In this document: positions 7,983 to 16,711 of the stretch, piece after piece
How the letters are laid out: each line of letters starts with the position of its first letter
Position numbering within the stretch: the first letter of the stretch is position 1
DNA from: Nocardia goodfellowii
GTDB taxonomy: Bacteria; Actinomycetota; Actinomycetes; Mycobacteriales; Mycobacteriaceae
Assembly (NCBI RefSeq): GCF_017875645.1
Contig: NZ_JAGGMR010000001.1
Span: 2,604,001 to 2,668,000, forward strand
Direction: 5' to 3'
DNA length: 64,000 nucleotides
Made by a program: the position numbers and the translations under genes
The notes under the pieces: model-generated
Databases searched by the model: none
What the model was told of the DNA's origin: nothing
What the model saw: only the letters and a program-made list of their open reading frames with translations

Positions 7983-9434
7983 TCAGTTCACGCATTTCGG
8001 TCCGTTCTGGCCAGCGGAGATCGGCGGGGCGGGTGGCACCGGTGTCGCCGATGTCGACGAGGAACCGGTGAAGTCGAACAGGGAACTCGCGGCCGAGCCC
8101 GGCCCAGAATAGTCGCTTGCCAGCACGACGCTGACAGCTTCCGGCGACATCATCGGATCCGCGACCACCGTGAGCCCGCCCAGCAGCCGGGCCACCTCCT
8201 TGGCCTTGGCGTTCGACGTGCTCGACGCCAGCACCCGGGTGCTCATCACGCTGCCGCCGTTGTAGTTGCCGACCTGACCGGCCTGGAAACCCTTGGCGGC
8301 CAACGCTTGGGACACCTTCGAGGCCAGCCCGCCGATACCGCTGGCATTGAGCACGTTCACCGTCACGGTCGCCGGATCGAAGCTGGGTTCCTCGGCTTCG
8401 TCGGTGTTGCCGTCCACCAGCGCGGAGACGAACGCCTTCACCATGCGCGGCTCCACCCGGACCACGGATTCGCCGTTGCTGGTCATGCCGTTGAGGTCAG
8501 CCACCGGGATGGTCTCGAATCGCACGTGCCCGCCGGACAGATCCTTGAGCTGTTTGAGGAACGCGAGCACGTCCCAGCTGCCGTCCAGCACCACCGTGCG
8601 GCCCACCGCCTCGCTGAGCTGCTGCAACCGGACCGGGTTGCTGAGGGTTTTCGCGCTCAGCATCTGATTGGTCAACTGCGCCAGGAACACCTGCTGGCGC
8701 ACGATCCGGTCGATGTCACCGCGCGGCAGGTTGTGCCGCTGACGGACGAAGCTCAGCGCCTGTGCCCCGTCGAGTCGCTGGCGGCCGGCCGGGAAGTCCG
8801 CACCCGACATCCACTCGTCCACCGGCTCGTTCAGGCAGACCTCCACGCCGCCGACGGCATCGGTGAGCAGCACGAAGCCGAGAAAACTGATCTCCGCGTA
8901 ATGGTCGACGGTGAGACCGGTGAGGGTACCGACGGACTTGATCAGGGCCTGCCGTCCGGCCTGGACGGCTTGCGTTTCCGCCGAGGAGTCCGAGACGCCC
9001 TGGGCGAGCAGTTTTTCCTTCAGACTCAGCTTGGTGGCGCCGTAGGCCGAATTGATCTTGCTCGGACCGATGCCCGGTACCTCGACATAGCTGTCGCGGG
9101 GGATGGAAATGGCGGTCGCGGACCGGCCGTCGTTCGGGACGCGCACCAGCATGATGGTGTCGGTGTTCATGCCGACCTCGTCGCCGGCGTGCAGCATGGC
9201 CCGTTCTTCCTCGCTCAGCGGGTTGCCGTGCGCGTCGGTGCGGCTGTCCACGCCGACCAGCAGGATGTCGGTGGCGCCGTCACGCTGTCCGCCCAGGCCG
9301 AGATTGCTGATCCGCTCGATGCCCGAGACCAGCGAATCGACACTGCGCCACGCGAATCCGGTGAAGACGAGCACCAGCGCGGCCGCGGCGGCGACCACGA
9401 TGCGACCCAGACCAACCGATCTCTCTTCAGTCAC
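7983..9434 (-). CDS. LCP family cell-wall ligase (LytR-CpsA-Psr)
   Basis: A 483-residue type II membrane protein. One membrane segment lies at about residues 10-32 (IVVAAAAALVLVFTGFAW). The extracytoplasmic LCP domain carries ILLVGVDSR, SIPRDSYVEVPG, INSAYGATK, LTGLTVDHYAEISF, GAQALSFVRQRH and DRIVRQQVFL, all typical polyprenyl-phosphate-binding blocks. A C-terminal LytR_C domain follows (VNVLNASGIGGLASKVSQAL). In mycobacteria such proteins attach arabinogalactan to peptidoglycan. I chose the GTG at 9434, which has GGAAGGA 8 nt upstream, over a TTG at 9485 without one. It is divergent from rmlD and wbbL, whose products make the rhamnose linker that LCP enzymes act on. Confidence 0.93.
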   Translation of the reverse strand: MTEERSVGLGRIVVAAAAALVLVFTGFAWRSVDSLVSGIERISNLGLGGQRDGATDILLVGVDSRTDAHGNPLSEEERAMLHAGDEVGMNTDTIMLVRVPNDGRSATAISIPRDSYVEVPGIGPSKINSAYGATKLSLKEKLLAQGVSDSSAETQAVQAGRQALIKSVGTLTGLTVDHYAEISFLGFVLLTDAVGGVEVCLNEPVDEWMSGADFPAGRQRLDGAQALSFVRQRHNLPRGDIDRIVRQQVFLAQLTNQMLSAKTLSNPVRLQQLSEAVGRTVVLDGSWDVLAFLKQLKDLSGGHVRFETIPVADLNGMTSNGESVVRVEPRMVKAFVSALVDGNTDEAEEPSFDPATVTVNVLNASGIGGLASKVSQALAAKGFQAGQVGNYNGGSVMSTRVLASSTSNAKAKEVARLLGGLTVVADPMMSPEAVSVVLASDYSGPGSAASSLFDFTGSSSTSATPVPPAPPISAGQNGPKCVN

Positions 9435-9588
9435 TTCCAGCGTCCTTCCAACTGAACCGATGCCCGCTTCCCGCTGCCCCCGCAACCGTTCCGATGCCTG
9501 CCCCCGGACGACTTGGCGCTCAAGGCTAACCGGCGGTTACCGCGCCGGAGCGCACCCGCAGGCTGCACGGCGTGCCAGACTGCACTCC

Positions 9589-10452
9589 GTGACCGGATCG
9601 TCCGAAACGTTTGCTCACCTCGTCGTGACCGGCGCGCGCGGCCAAGTGGGACGCGAGCTGCTGCGCCTGGCGCCCGGCGCGCGCGCCTACGGCCGCGATG
9701 ACCTCGACATCACCGACGCCGACGCGGTGGCCACGGTGGTCACCCCGGGAACCGTGGTGCTCAACTGCGCCGCCTACACCGCCGTGGATCGAGCCGAAAC
9801 CGACCCCGAGGCCGCTTTCGCCGCCAATGCGACCGGACCCGCCGTCCTCGCCGCCGCCTGCGCGCGGGCCGATGCCCGGCTCATTCATCTCTCGACCGAC
9901 TATGTCTTCGGTGGTACCCACAATCGGCCTTATGACACGGCCGATACGACCGGACCCGCAACGGTTTACGGTCGCTCGAAGCTGGCGGGGGAGCAGGCGA
10001 TCCTGGCTTCCGGCGCCCCGGCCCACATCGTGCGCACCGCGTGGGTGTACGTGGGTGGCGCGGGTGACTTCGTCGGCACGATGCGGCGGCTGGAAGGCGA
10101 ACGCGAGACCGTCGACGTGGTCGACGATCAACTCGGGTCGCCCACCTACGCCGCGGACCTCGCCGCCGGTCTGCTCGAGCTGGCGTCCCGTCCGGACGCG
10201 CCGCGGCTGCTGCACGCCACCAACGCGGGCCAGGCCACCTGGTTCGATCTCGCCCGCGCGGTCTTCGACGAGGTCGGCGCGGACCCCGCCCGGGTGCGGC
10301 CGTGCGACTCGTCGGCGTTTCCGAGACCCGCACCGCGCCCGGCGTATTCGGTGCTGTCGGACCGGTCCTGGATCGCGGCAGGGCTCACCCCGCTGCGCCC
10401 TTGGCGGGCGGCCCTGCATGCCGCGGTACAGCGAAATACACACGGCACCTAG
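9589..10452 (+). CDS. rmlD: dTDP-4-dehydrorhamnose reductase
   Basis: A 287-residue short-chain dehydrogenase making the last step of dTDP-L-rhamnose synthesis (NADPH reduction of dTDP-4-keto-L-rhamnose). It has the glycine-rich VVTGARGQVGREL, then NCAAYTAVDRAETDPEAAFAAN, the STDYVFGG block, and the catalytic YGRSKLAGE (YxxxK). The GTG start at 9589 places the Rossmann motif near residue 10, as in the family. It forms a run with wbbL and manB in the order seen in M. tuberculosis Rv3266c-Rv3264c. Rhamnose links arabinogalactan to peptidoglycan, so the gene is expected to be essential. Confidence 0.95.
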   Translation: MTGSSETFAHLVVTGARGQVGRELLRLAPGARAYGRDDLDITDADAVATVVTPGTVVLNCAAYTAVDRAETDPEAAFAANATGPAVLAAACARADARLIHLSTDYVFGGTHNRPYDTADTTGPATVYGRSKLAGEQAILASGAPAHIVRTAWVYVGGAGDFVGTMRRLEGERETVDVVDDQLGSPTYAADLAAGLLELASRPDAPRLLHATNAGQATWFDLARAVFDEVGADPARVRPCDSSAFPRPAPRPAYSVLSDRSWIAAGLTPLRPWRAALHAAVQRNTHGT

Positions 10453-10541
10453 GGGTTTCGGCAAACATTCGGCAGCTGGAACTTCCGGCTCGCGGGACTC
10501 GGGGGCGCACGGTCCGGGTCCGGCGACTAGGCTTCGTGCCC

Positions 10542-11471
10542 GTGAGTGAGCGCAGCGAGCGGACCGAGAACACAGCCGCTTCCGAAAAGTTGGCCCCTGG
10601 TGGCCTGGCCGTCGTCACGGTGACCTATTCACCCGGCGAACACCTCGAGCACTTCATCTCCACCCTGGCCACCGCGACCAGCGAGAAACCGCAGGTGATC
10701 CTGGCCGACAACGGCTCCACCGACGGGACGCCCGAGCTCGCCGCCGAGGCCAACGCGCACGTGCGCCTGCTGCGCACCGGCGGCAATATCGGCTACGGCG
10801 GCGCCATCAACCGGGCGGTCGCCGAGATCGACCCGGACATCGAATTCATCGTCATCGCCAATCCGGACATCCGCTGGGGCACCGACTCGATCGACCAGCT
10901 GCTCACCGCCGCCCAGCGCTGGCCGCGCGCGGGCGCCCTGGGCCCGCTGGTGCGCGAACCCGACGGCAGCATCTACCCGTCTGCCCGCTCCGTGCCCGGC
11001 CTGCTGGACGGCGCCGGTCATGCCATCCTCGGTTCGGTATGGCCCGGCAACCCGTGGACCCAGCGCTACCGCCGCGACAACGAGCAGATCGCCGAGCGGA
11101 CCGTCGGCTGGCTGTCCGGCTCCTGCCTGCTGGTGCGGCGCAAGGCCTTCGACTCCATCGACGGCTTCGATTCCCGCTACTTCATGTACATGGAGGACGT
11201 GGACTTCGGCGATCGCATGGGCCAGGCCGGCTGGCACAACGTGTTCGTGCCGACCGCCGAGGTCACCCATGCCAAAGGCCATGCCGCCGGCAAGCATCCG
11301 GAACTGATGCTGCCCGCGCACCACGCCAGCGCCTACCGCTTCCAGGCCGACCGGCATCCGCACTGGTGGCAGGCGCCGCTGCGGCTGGCGCTGCGGGCCG
11401 GACTTGCGATTCGGGAGCGGATTGCGGTTCGATCGGCGCTGCGCCAGCAGGCGCGCGAAGCAGCTCAGTAG
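10542..11471 (+). CDS. wbbL: rhamnosyltransferase WbbL (GT2 family)
   Basis: A 309-residue GT-A glycosyltransferase, expected to transfer rhamnose to GlcNAc-PP-decaprenol at the inner membrane face to form the arabinogalactan linker. Motifs include LAVVTVTYSPGEHL, ADNGSTDGT, NIGYGGAINRA, VIANPDI, GWLSGSCLLVRRKAFDSIDGFD and YMEDVDFGDRMGQAGW (ED catalytic block). The start GTG at 10542 gives VSERSERTE, encoded by a GC-rich repeat-like sequence, so the first ten or so residues may be non-essential. It lies between rmlD and manB, consistent with M. tuberculosis Rv3265c. Confidence 0.94.
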   Translation: MSERSERTENTAASEKLAPGGLAVVTVTYSPGEHLEHFISTLATATSEKPQVILADNGSTDGTPELAAEANAHVRLLRTGGNIGYGGAINRAVAEIDPDIEFIVIANPDIRWGTDSIDQLLTAAQRWPRAGALGPLVREPDGSIYPSARSVPGLLDGAGHAILGSVWPGNPWTQRYRRDNEQIAERTVGWLSGSCLLVRRKAFDSIDGFDSRYFMYMEDVDFGDRMGQAGWHNVFVPTAEVTHAKGHAAGKHPELMLPAHHASAYRFQADRHPHWWQAPLRLALRAGLAIRERIAVRSALRQQAREAAQ

Positions 11472-11543
11472 CCGCACAGCAAGCTAGCCTGAACCGGGCT
11501 TGTGCGCCGGCGGAGCACGATCCAGAAGTGAACGGGGAACTTG

Positions 11544-12638
11544 ATGGGCAGCGATTCCGCAAAGAGCGCGGGCGGCACCGACGCGGTCATCCTGGTCGGT
11601 GGCCAGGGCACCAGGCTGCGTCCGCTCACCCTGTCGGCGCCCAAGCCGATGCTGCCGACGGCCGGTCTGCCGTTCCTCACCCACCTGCTGGCTCGCATCG
11701 CCGAGGCCGGGATCACCCACGTCGTGCTCGGCACCTCGTTCAAGGCCGAGGTGTTCGAGGAACACTTCGGTGACGGCTCCGAACTCGGCCTGGACCTCGA
11801 ATACGTCACCGAGACCGAGCCGCTCGGCACCGGCGGCGGCATCCGCAACGTGCTGTCCAAGCTGCGCGCCGACAATGTGATGGTCTTCAACGGTGACGTG
11901 CTCGGCGGCACCGACCTCGGCGCGATCCTCGACACGCACGAGAACACCAACGCCGACGTCACCCTGCACCTGGTCCGGGTCAGCGACCCGCGCGCCTTCG
12001 GCTGCGTACCCACCGACGAGAACGGCCGGGTCACCGCGTTTCTGGAGAAGACCCAGGATCCGCCGACCGATCAGATCAACGCCGGCTGCTACGTCTTCCG
12101 GCGCGAATACATCGAGAAGATCCCGCCCGGCCGCCCGGTCTCGGTGGAACGCGAGGTCTTCCCCGCGCTGCTGGCCGAGGGTGCGAAGGTGCAGGGCCAC
12201 GTCGACTCGTCCTACTGGCGCGATATGGGCACCCCCGAGGATTTCGTCCGCGGCTCCGCCGATCTCGTCCGCGGCATCGCCCCCTCGCCCGCGCTGCCCG
12301 GCCAGCGCGGCGAATCCCTGGTCCATCCGAGCGCCGGTGTCGCCCCGGGCGCGCTGCTGATCGGCGGCACGGTCGTCGGTCGCGGCGCGGAGATCGGCGC
12401 GGGCGCCCGCCTCGACGGTGCGGTGGTCTTCGACGGCGCGGTCATCGAGGCCGGTGCCACCGTCGAACGGTCCATCATCGGTTTCGGCGCCCGGATCGGC
12501 CCGCGCGCCCTCGTGCGCGACGGCGTCATCGGCGACGGCGCTCATGTCGGTGCCCGCTGTGAGCTGCTGCGCGGCGCGCGGGTCTGGCCCGGCGTCGAGA
12601 TTCCCGACGGCGGCATCCGCTTCTCCACCGACGTCTGA
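11544..12638 (+). CDS. manB: mannose-1-phosphate guanylyltransferase
   Basis: A 364-residue nucleotidyltransferase with C-terminal left-handed beta-helix repeats. The N-terminus has the signature AVILVGGQGTRLRPLTLSAPKPMLP (pyrophosphorylase motif with the Lys), then VMVFNGDVLGG, NAGCYVF and YWRDMGTPEDF. The C-terminal third shows hexapeptide-like repeats (GAEIGAGARLDGAVVFDGAVI). It makes GDP-mannose from mannose-1-phosphate for mannolipids and lipomannan. By position and sequence it corresponds to mycobacterial ManB/Rv3264c; gene naming (manB or manC) varies. I chose the ATG at 11544 behind GGGGAA; a TTG immediately before it is too close to that sequence. Confidence 0.92.
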   Translation: MGSDSAKSAGGTDAVILVGGQGTRLRPLTLSAPKPMLPTAGLPFLTHLLARIAEAGITHVVLGTSFKAEVFEEHFGDGSELGLDLEYVTETEPLGTGGGIRNVLSKLRADNVMVFNGDVLGGTDLGAILDTHENTNADVTLHLVRVSDPRAFGCVPTDENGRVTAFLEKTQDPPTDQINAGCYVFRREYIEKIPPGRPVSVEREVFPALLAEGAKVQGHVDSSYWRDMGTPEDFVRGSADLVRGIAPSPALPGQRGESLVHPSAGVAPGALLIGGTVVGRGAEIGAGARLDGAVVFDGAVIEAGATVERSIIGFGARIGPRALVRDGVIGDGAHVGARCELLRGARVWPGVEIPDGGIRFSTDV

Positions 12639-12678
12639 GTACCGCCCTCGTCCCGCCCGCTTACGGCCGGGACAGCGC

Positions 12679-13371
12679 TTAGCTCTTCCAGAGGTAGCGC
12701 GTCTTGGGTCGGCCCGCACGACCGTAGTCGGACCGGCGCAACACCAATCCGTCATCGGCGAGCTTTTCCAGGTACCTCCATGCCGTGATGCGCGAGACGC
12801 CGATGGAGGTGGCGGTGTCGGCCGCGGTCATACCCTCGGTGGCGTCCCGGACGACGCGCGAGATTTCCTCCAGCGTCTGCGGCGCGACGCCTTTGGGCGC
12901 ACTGGCGCGCTGATCGGTGGTGCGCAGCGCGGACAGGGCCCGATCGATGTCGTTCTGGGTGATCGCGGACTCCCCGGCGGGCAAGGCGGTCCGGAACTCG
13001 CGGTAGCGCTCTAGTTTCTCCCGGAAGGCCGCGAAGGTGAACGGCTTGAGCAGGTAGAGGACGACGCCGTGCGAGACGGCGGTGCGGACCATGGTGAGAT
13101 CGCGGGCCGAGGTGATGGCGATGACGTCGGGGCGCGGTGCGAGCCCGGACAGGGCGGCGGCGACCTCGAGGCCGCTGGTGTCGGGCAGGCCGATGTCCAT
13201 CAGCACCAGGTCGATCGGCGTGCCCTCGGCGGCGGCTTCGGCGGCGGCGCGCATGGCGTCGCGGCCGGTGTGGGCGATGCCGACCGGGGTGAAGCCCTCG
13301 ATGCGGGTGACGTAGGCGCGGTGCGCCTCGGCGATCAAGGGTTCGTCCTCGACGATGAGCACTCGGATCAC
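12679..13371 (-). CDS. response regulator, CitB/DcuR-type
   Basis: A 230-residue regulator. The receiver domain runs to about residue 125, with VEDEP at the acidic pocket, phosphoacceptor Asp near 59 in LVLMDIGLPDTSG, and Lys in LLKPFTF. The C-terminal helix-turn-helix (GMTAADTATSIGVSRITAWRYLEKLADDGL) is of the CitB/DpiA type. It belongs with the overlapping kinase upstream and is expected to activate the divergent dctA-like transporter. Its start overlaps the kinase stop by 4 bp (ATGA), indicating translational coupling. Confidence 0.93.
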   Translation of the reverse strand: MIRVLIVEDEPLIAEAHRAYVTRIEGFTPVGIAHTGRDAMRAAAEAAAEGTPIDLVLMDIGLPDTSGLEVAAALSGLAPRPDVIAITSARDLTMVRTAVSHGVVLYLLKPFTFAAFREKLERYREFRTALPAGESAITQNDIDRALSALRTTDQRASAPKGVAPQTLEEISRVVRDATEGMTAADTATSIGVSRITAWRYLEKLADDGLVLRRSDYGRAGRPKTRYLWKS

Positions 13372-14945
13372 GACTGTTCCTGTCTAACTGAGATATTCGC
13401 GGCCGACCGGGGGATTGCCACGGTCACCGCACTTTCCGGGTCACGCTCGGTGCCGATGACGCCGCCGTGGCGGCCGACCAGCCGATGCACCAGCGCGAGC
13501 CCGAGACCCTGATGGTCGGATTTGGTGGTGTAGCCGCGTTCGGCGGCGTGGGCGAAGACTTCCGGGGACATGCCCGGGCCGCTGTCGGCCACCCGCACCA
13601 GCAAGGCGGAATCCTGCTGCCGGACAGTCACTTCCACCCAGCCCTCGGGTAGTTCCGCCGCCGCGTCGATAGCGTTGTCGATGAGGTTCCCGACCAGGGT
13701 GACGGCCTCGTGGGCGGACAGCGGCGCGGTCGAATCGAGCGCGGTGTCCTCGGAAATGGTGAGTTCGACGCCGCGTTCGGCGGCCTGGTTCACTTTGCCC
13801 AGCAGCAGCGCCGCCAGGGCGGGATCGCCGACGGCGGCGAGCAGGCGGTCGATCAGATTCTGCGAGAGCTCGAGTTCGGCGGTGGCGAACTGTACGGCCT
13901 CCTCGTGTTTGCCGAGTTCCACCATGGTGACCACGGTGTGCAGCCGGTTCGCCGATTCGTGGGCTTGCGCGCGCAGCGATTCGGCGAAACCGCGCACCGA
14001 GTCGAGTTCGCCCATCACCGTGCGCAATTCGGTGTGGTCGCGGATCGTCATCACGGTGCCGAGCGGTCTGCGGCCGGACTGCACGATGTCCTGGTTGACG
14101 AGCAGGATCCGGTCCCCGGTGACGTGCATCTCGTCGCGCACCACCTCCCAGCTCAGCCGCTGCATCGAGACCGGCAGATCCGTGCGCCGCACCGGTCCGT
14201 CCGGCAGGTCGAGCAGCCGGCGCGCCTGGTCGTTCACCACCTCGGCCTCCTCCTTCGCGCCGAAGACGACCAGACCTTCGTGGATGGAGTGCAGCACCGC
14301 GTCGTGCTGCTCGTACATCACCCGGAGTTCGTCGGGTGCGAGCCCGTGGGTCTGGCGGCGTAGTCGGCGGCTCAGCAGAAACGATCCGGCCGCCGCGACC
14401 AGCAGGCCCGCCAGCGCCACACCCATGATCTTCGGCAGCTGATGGCCGATCTCCTCGCTGATCCGCGCCCGCGTCACACCCGCGGACACCAGCGCGATGA
14501 TCCGCCCGGACTCGTCGCGCACCGGCGTGACCGCGCGGATGGAGGGGCCGAGAGTGCCGGTGAAGGTTTCGGTGAAGGTCTCCCCGGCGAGCGCGCGGTC
14601 GATATTGCCGCTGAACGGGTGACCGATCTGCGCGGGATTGGTGTGGGTGAACCGGGTTCGGTCCGTCGCCATCACCACGATGAAATCCATGCCGGTCTGG
14701 GTGCGGATCGCCTCCGTCACCGGTTGCAGGAGGCCGGTCGGGTCGGGGGAGAGGACCGCGGCCGCGGTGGAGGGAACCTTCGCGACGGTCACCGCGACAT
14801 CGATGGTTTCTTGCTCGGTGGTCAGATCGCTGGTGCGCCGGGCGTCGAATACCGCCAGCACCGCCCCGATGCCGATCACCAGCGCGATGACGATCAGCTG
14901 CAACACGAAGGCTTGTCCGGCGAGGGATAGTCGACCCCTACTCAC
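13368..14945 (-). CDS. CitA/DcuS-type sensor histidine kinase
   Basis: A 525-residue membrane kinase. It has a membrane segment near residues 10-32, a periplasmic PAS-like sensor (about 35-170) with FTHTNPAQIGHPFSG typical of citrate/C4-dicarboxylate sensors, and a second membrane segment near 175-195 (IMGVALAGLLVAAAGSFLL). A cytoplasmic PAS follows, then a His region (RAQAHESANRLHTVV) and HATPase with NLIDNAIDAA and DSGPGMSPEVF. It probably senses an external di- or tricarboxylate and phosphorylates the adjacent regulator. It is divergent from the symporter at 15077. Confidence 0.93.
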   Translation of the reverse strand: MSRGRLSLAGQAFVLQLIVIALVIGIGAVLAVFDARRTSDLTTEQETIDVAVTVAKVPSTAAAVLSPDPTGLLQPVTEAIRTQTGMDFIVVMATDRTRFTHTNPAQIGHPFSGNIDRALAGETFTETFTGTLGPSIRAVTPVRDESGRIIALVSAGVTRARISEEIGHQLPKIMGVALAGLLVAAAGSFLLSRRLRRQTHGLAPDELRVMYEQHDAVLHSIHEGLVVFGAKEEAEVVNDQARRLLDLPDGPVRRTDLPVSMQRLSWEVVRDEMHVTGDRILLVNQDIVQSGRRPLGTVMTIRDHTELRTVMGELDSVRGFAESLRAQAHESANRLHTVVTMVELGKHEEAVQFATAELELSQNLIDRLLAAVGDPALAALLLGKVNQAAERGVELTISEDTALDSTAPLSAHEAVTLVGNLIDNAIDAAAELPEGWVEVTVRQQDSALLVRVADSGPGMSPEVFAHAAERGYTTKSDHQGLGLALVHRLVGRHGGVIGTERDPESAVTVAIPRSAANISVRQEQS

Positions 14946-14988
14946 CAGTCGACCTCCGAACGCACAAGCTGAACGTAATGCAATAAAC

Positions 14989-15004
14989 CGTGACCCAAGT
15001 CACC
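14989..15004. promoter_or_regulatory. candidate CRP/GlxR-type site upstream of dctA
   Basis: CGTGACCCAAGTCACC fits the CRP-family pattern GTGA-N6-TCAC, with only the outermost base of each half differing from TGTGA/TCACA. It lies in the 131-bp gap between the divergent sensor kinase and the transporter, flanked by AT-rich half-sites (TGCAATAA and TTATTTTGCA) that could bind the CitB-type regulator. Confidence 0.5.
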
Positions 15005-15076
15005 CGGGTCGTCATTATTTTGCACAGGGGTCCACAGGCCCGTTCACGCCGGTACCTTCGGAAGGCAATCTTCGCC

Positions 15077-16465
15077 ATGAGCGACACAACTCAACAGGTG
15101 ACGAGCGCGCCCAAGCGCGATCGCACCCACTGGCTATATCTGGGCGTGCTGGCGGCGGTTGTCGCGGGCGTCATCGTCGGCAAAGTCGCCCCGGACTTCG
15201 CGGTCTCCTTGGAACCACTGGGCAAGATCTTCGTCAACCTGATCAAGATGATGATCGCGCCAGTCATCTTCTGCACCATCGTGCTGGGTATCGGTTCGGT
15301 GCGCGCCGCGGCCACCGTCGGCAAGGTCGGCGGCCTGGCGTTCGGCTACTTCTTGATCATGTCCACCGCCGCGCTGGGCATCGGCCTGGTGGTCGGAAAC
15401 CTGCTCGAGCCCGGCTCGGGCATGAACATCAGCAAGGCCGCCGCCAGCCAGGGCGCCAAGTACGCCGATCAGGCGCACGCCGCCGGCGGCACCTGGGAAT
15501 TCATCCAGGGCATCGTCCCGACGACGCTGGTGTCCTCGCTGACCTCGGGCAGTGTGCTGCAGGCGTTGTTCGTCGCACTGCTGGTCGGCTTCGCCTTGCA
15601 GGCCATGGGCAAGACCGGCGAACCGATTCTGCGCGGCATCGCGGCCATGCAGAAGCTGGTGTTCCGGGTCCTGGTGATGATCCTGTGGCTGGCCCCCATC
15701 GGCGCCTTCGGTGCGATCGCGACCGTCGTCGGCAAGACCGGCTGGTCCGCGGTGGTGCAGTTGGCCACGCTGATGCTCGCCTTCTACCTGACCTGCCTGG
15801 TGTTCGTCTTCGGCGTGCTGGGCGTGCTGATCCGGGTGGTCTCGCGGGTCTCGATCTTCAAGCTGGTGCGCTACCTGGCGCGGGAGTACATGTTGATCGT
15901 GGGCACCTCGTCCTCGGAGTCGGCGCTGCCGCGTCTGATCGCGAAGATGGAGCACCTCGGTGTGGAGAAGACGACCGTGGGTGTCGTTGTGCCGACCGGA
16001 TATTCGTTCAACCTCGACGGCACCGCCATCTACCTGACCATGGCCTCGATCTTCATCGCCGACGCGATGGGCAAGCCGCTGAGCATCGGCGAGCAGATCG
16101 GACTGCTGGTGTTCATGATCGTGGCGTCGAAGGGCGCGGCGGGCGTCACCGGCGCGGGCCTGGCCACGCTGGCCGGCGGCCTGCAGAGCCACCGGCCGGA
16201 ATTGCTCGACGGCGTCGGGCTGATCGTCGGCATCGACCGGTTCATGTCCGAGGCGCGAGCGGTCACCAACTTCTCCGGCAACGCGGTCGCCACCGTGCTG
16301 ATCGGCACCTGGACCAAAACCCTCGATCCCGAGCGGGTGCGCGCGGTGCTGAACAAGGAGATCCCCTTCGACGAGACCACGATGGTCGACGACCACGGCC
16401 CCGTCGAAACCACCCCCGAAGACCCCAAGCCGGAACAACCCGAAAAGTCCCTGCAACCGGCTTGA
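15077..16465 (+). CDS. dctA: dicarboxylate:cation symporter (DctA-like)
   Basis: A 462-residue membrane protein of the DAACS family (SLC1 fold). It has about eight membrane helices and two hairpin loops. Diagnostic blocks are LGKIFVNLIKMMIAPVIFCTIVLGI, the serine-rich loop VGTSSSESALPRLI, the unwound helix GYSFNLDGTAIYLTMASIFIA, and SKGAAGVTGAGLATLAGGL. It takes up C4-dicarboxylates with Na+ or H+. I chose the ATG at 15077 (MSDTTQQVTS), which leaves a short cytoplasmic tail before helix 1, over a longer reading from 14990. It is under probable control of the divergent two-component system and ends at a strong terminator. Confidence 0.92.
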   Translation: MSDTTQQVTSAPKRDRTHWLYLGVLAAVVAGVIVGKVAPDFAVSLEPLGKIFVNLIKMMIAPVIFCTIVLGIGSVRAAATVGKVGGLAFGYFLIMSTAALGIGLVVGNLLEPGSGMNISKAAASQGAKYADQAHAAGGTWEFIQGIVPTTLVSSLTSGSVLQALFVALLVGFALQAMGKTGEPILRGIAAMQKLVFRVLVMILWLAPIGAFGAIATVVGKTGWSAVVQLATLMLAFYLTCLVFVFGVLGVLIRVVSRVSIFKLVRYLAREYMLIVGTSSSESALPRLIAKMEHLGVEKTTVGVVVPTGYSFNLDGTAIYLTMASIFIADAMGKPLSIGEQIGLLVFMIVASKGAAGVTGAGLATLAGGLQSHRPELLDGVGLIVGIDRFMSEARAVTNFSGNAVATVLIGTWTKTLDPERVRAVLNKEIPFDETTMVDDHGPVETTPEDPKPEQPEKSLQPA

Positions 16466-16551
16466 TTCGGCCTTGACGTCCCGGCCATAAGCCGGGGCTC
16501 CGAGGCAGCGCCGGGGGACGGTCGCTCTACCGGCCACCGGCGCACCCAACC

Positions 16552-16583
16552 ACGAAGGGCCCGCGAATCCGCGGGCCCTTCGT
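16552..16583 (+). terminator. terminator after dctA
   Basis: A perfect 14-bp GC-rich stem (ACGAAGGGCCCGCG paired with CGCGGGCCCTTCGT) with an AATC loop, 87 bp after the dctA stop and followed by TTGTATT. No other gene ends here. Confidence 0.85.
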
Positions 16584-16711
16584 TGTATTCCGGCATAACG
16601 GACGCGATTTCCGATAGTGGCATATGCCGCGCCGAGGCGTTATACGGTTCTGCTCTCGGGCGCGGGTCCTGTGCGAAACTGAACCGGTATCGGTACCGGC
16701 GGGGAGGAGGA

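Noticed and set aside
5403..9455. 1350-codon open frame on the plus strand
   Set aside because: It runs opposite to the P450, TIGR03089 and LCP genes. High GC removes stops from the opposite frame, and no domain is seen in the translation.
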